Below are positions 50,951-52,257 of a DNA stretch of 52,257 nt, piece after piece; the stretch's first letter is position 1; every line of letters begins with the position of its first letter. The position numbers and the translations under genes were made by a program. The notes below the pieces were generated by a model, which had not been told where the DNA came from, did no database searches, and saw nothing but the letters and a program-made list of their open reading frames with translations. Location of the stretch: contig DXGQ01000050.1 of NCBI GenBank assembly GCA_019113845.1, positions 1 through 52,257 on the forward strand, read 5' to 3'. This DNA comes from Candidatus Anaerobutyricum avicola (GTDB taxonomy: Bacteria > Bacillota > Clostridia > Lachnospirales > Lachnospiraceae).

Positions 50951-52257
50951 GGGAATCCTCACTTTCTATATGCACGAACCGCCTCTTGATCTCTCCCACC
51001 AGATACAGGGAACCGAGACATAACAGGCGTGTCTCCTTATCTTCACAATGCAGGGCGGCGTCAAATGCTTCCTCCGCTCTCTCAAAAATATGGCAGGGAG
51101 CGTCTGTCACCTGACGAAAACACCGCAGGATCTCCCCGGTATCCGCTCCTCTTACTTCCTCTGCCTTCGTAATATAGATCTCCTGCCATGGAAGCTCTCC
51201 CAGCATGTGGATCATGCCGGTATAATCCTTATCTCCGCATACGGCAAAAAGCAGCCGCCATCTGCCGCCCTTTCCGGCGACGGTCTGACACAGCCTCTCC
51301 ACGGCTCCCGGATTATGGGCGCCATCCACATACACACGGGGAAGGATCTCTTCCATCCTGCCTTCCCATCGCATCTGCAGCAGACCGTTCTGAATACTCT
51401 CTCTGTCCAGACCGGGCAGAAGTACTTTGGCAGCCACCACAGCCAGCGCAGCATTATAAATCTGATAATCCGCCGTATCTGCGATGCGCAGAAGACTATC
51501 CTTATAATAACTACTATTGATGGAAAAATCAATCGTATTCTCTGTTTTTTTTAAAATTGTTATTCTTTCAGAACGAATTCTGTAAATATGAGAATTTTTT
51601 CTTTCAGCTTTCTTTCTGATCACAGGAAAAGCGCCGTTGTCTTCGTCGAGAACTACCACCGGAACCCCTTCTTTTATGATGCCCGCCTTCTCGGCGGCAA
51701 TCTCCTCGATCGTATCCCCGAGAATTGCCGTGTGGTCAAGGCTTATGGACGTGATGACCGACAAAAGAGGCTTTGTCAGCACCGTGGCGTCCAGCCGCCC
51801 GCCAAGTCCGGTCTCCATGATGCAGTAATCCACATTCTTTCCGGAAAAAATGAGCAGGCTCATGAGAAATAAGATCTCAAAATACGTGAGCGGCTGTCGG
51901 TCGTCAGACCCGTTTTCACTCCCGGTCTGTCCCACACCGCAGTCGGCGCCATACATACCGTTCTGTCCCGCCGCGGCAGCACCCTGCGCGCACGGCGGCA
52001 GCAGCGCCTTCACCTGCTCCCAGGCTTCGATCAACTCTTCATCCGGACACATCCGGAAATCAATGCGGAATCTCTCGTTCATATGCACCAGATGGGGCGA
52101 GGTAAAGAGCGCAGTGCGGTATCCGGCTGCCCGCAGGATAGACTCCAGAAAGGCGCAGACGGAACCCTTGCCGTTTGTTCCCGCCACATGGATAACCCGG
52201 AGAGAGTTCTCCGGGTGTCCTAAAATATCCAGATATTTTTTTAAATTATCAAGACCT
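50943..52257 (-). CDS. folC: Folylpolyglutamate synthase / dihydrofolate synthase, 5' end missing
   Basis: At least 438 codons are visible and the gene runs off the right edge; the frame is open to the last base (GLDNLKKYLDILGHP), so the N-terminal 15-25 residues are outside. The ATP loop is VAGTNGKGSVCAFLES. FTSPHLVHMNERFRID, ETGLGGRLDATV, SLDHTAILGDTIEEIAAEKA and VDGAHNPGAVE are family motifs. The enzyme adds glutamates to folates and may make dihydrofolate. An insert rich in Gly/Ala/Asn/Asp (about 70-95 residues after the P-loop) is not typical. Its stop overlaps the start of the small 50-residue ORF. Confidence 0.95.
   Translation of the reverse strand, partial: GLDNLKKYLDILGHPENSLRVIHVAGTNGKGSVCAFLESILRAAGYRTALFTSPHLVHMNERFRIDFRMCPDEELIEAWEQVKALLPPCAQGAAAAGQNGMYGADCGVGQTGSENGSDDRQPLTYFEILFLMSLLIFSGKNVDYCIMETGLGGRLDATVLTKPLLSVITSISLDHTAILGDTIEEIAAEKAGIIKEGVPVVVLDEDNGAFPVIRKKAERKNSHIYRIRSERITILKKTENTIDFSINSSYYKDSLLRIADTADYQIYNAALAVVAAKVLLPGLDRESIQNGLLQMRWEGRMEEILPRVYVDGAHNPGAVERLCQTVAGKGGRWRLLFAVCGDKDYTGMIHMLGELPWQEIYITKAEEVRGADTGEILRCFRQVTDAPCHIFERAEEAFDAALHCEDKETRLLCLGSLYLVGEIKRRFVHIESEDSHD

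Overview
This 52 kb window is chromosomal DNA from a spore-forming, GC-moderate anaerobe, most likely a gut Lachnospiraceae (Clostridia). The basis is a complete forespore regulon (spoIIAA-spoIIAB-sigF, spoVAA to spoVAE), strong AGGAGG ribosome sites, Firmicutes-type families throughout, an [FeFe]-hydrogenase maturase (HydE) and a clostridial Mn2+ riboswitch. No rRNA, tRNA, CRISPR array, intact transposase or phage module was seen.

Layout. (1) 0.2-7.0 kb, plus strand: a tightly packed cluster of hypE, a TM1266-type hydrogenase-system regulator, a NifH-like ATPase, two nitrogenase component 1-like subunits, a TcdA/ThiF-type E1-like enzyme and the radical SAM enzyme HydE, closed by a strong terminator. 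This nitrogenase-like complex embedded among hydrogenase-maturation genes is the best candidate for an undescribed system. (2) 7.1-15 kb: a hybrid histidine kinase overlapping a giant membrane protein (leucine-rich BspA-type repeats plus a transglutaminase-like domain). The latter is split by a one-base frameshift in a T run, and its transglutaminase domain has lost the catalytic cysteine. (3) 15-25 kb: cytidylate kinase-like protein, galE, a Xaa-Pro aminopeptidase, an SDR oxidoreductase divergent from a degenerate LCP-like/WecG-like envelope pair, a PucR/CdaR-type regulator and a ctpA-type protease. (4) 25.5-26.2 kb: gene-free, made of two inverted copies of a degenerate structured repeat. 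(5) 26-34 kb: HD hydrolase, leuS, L,D-transpeptidase, a VOC protein and a class A penicillin-binding protein. (6) 34-49 kb: the spoVA operon is broken in two. spoVAD-spoVAE lie at 34-35.6 kb, while spoIIA-sigF-spoVAA-AB-AC lie at 45.5-48.9 kb. Between them sit a Mn2+-riboswitch-controlled P-type ATPase, truA, an abundant-looking unknown membrane protein, nagA-nagB, and an ECF sigma/RsgI-like anti-sigma/His-rich secreted protein operon. (7) 49-52 kb: a zinc-ribbon TPR membrane protein, a 50-residue ORF and a folC gene that runs off the end.

How the parts work together. Sporulation control is readable from DNA. An exact Spo0A box and a sigma-H-like promoter precede spoIIA, and sigma-G-like promoters (GNATA, 17 bp, CATNNTA-like) precede both spoVAA and the detached spoVAD. 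The ATPase leader combines a yybP-ykoY riboswitch, a perfect terminator hairpin and a two-hairpin RNA motif. A second, covarying copy of that motif lies after the ATPase terminator. The ECF operon has its own ECF-type promoter and two His/Gly-rich exported tails, suggesting an envelope or metal stress response. All functions are inferred from motifs and context read by eye. No database search was run.
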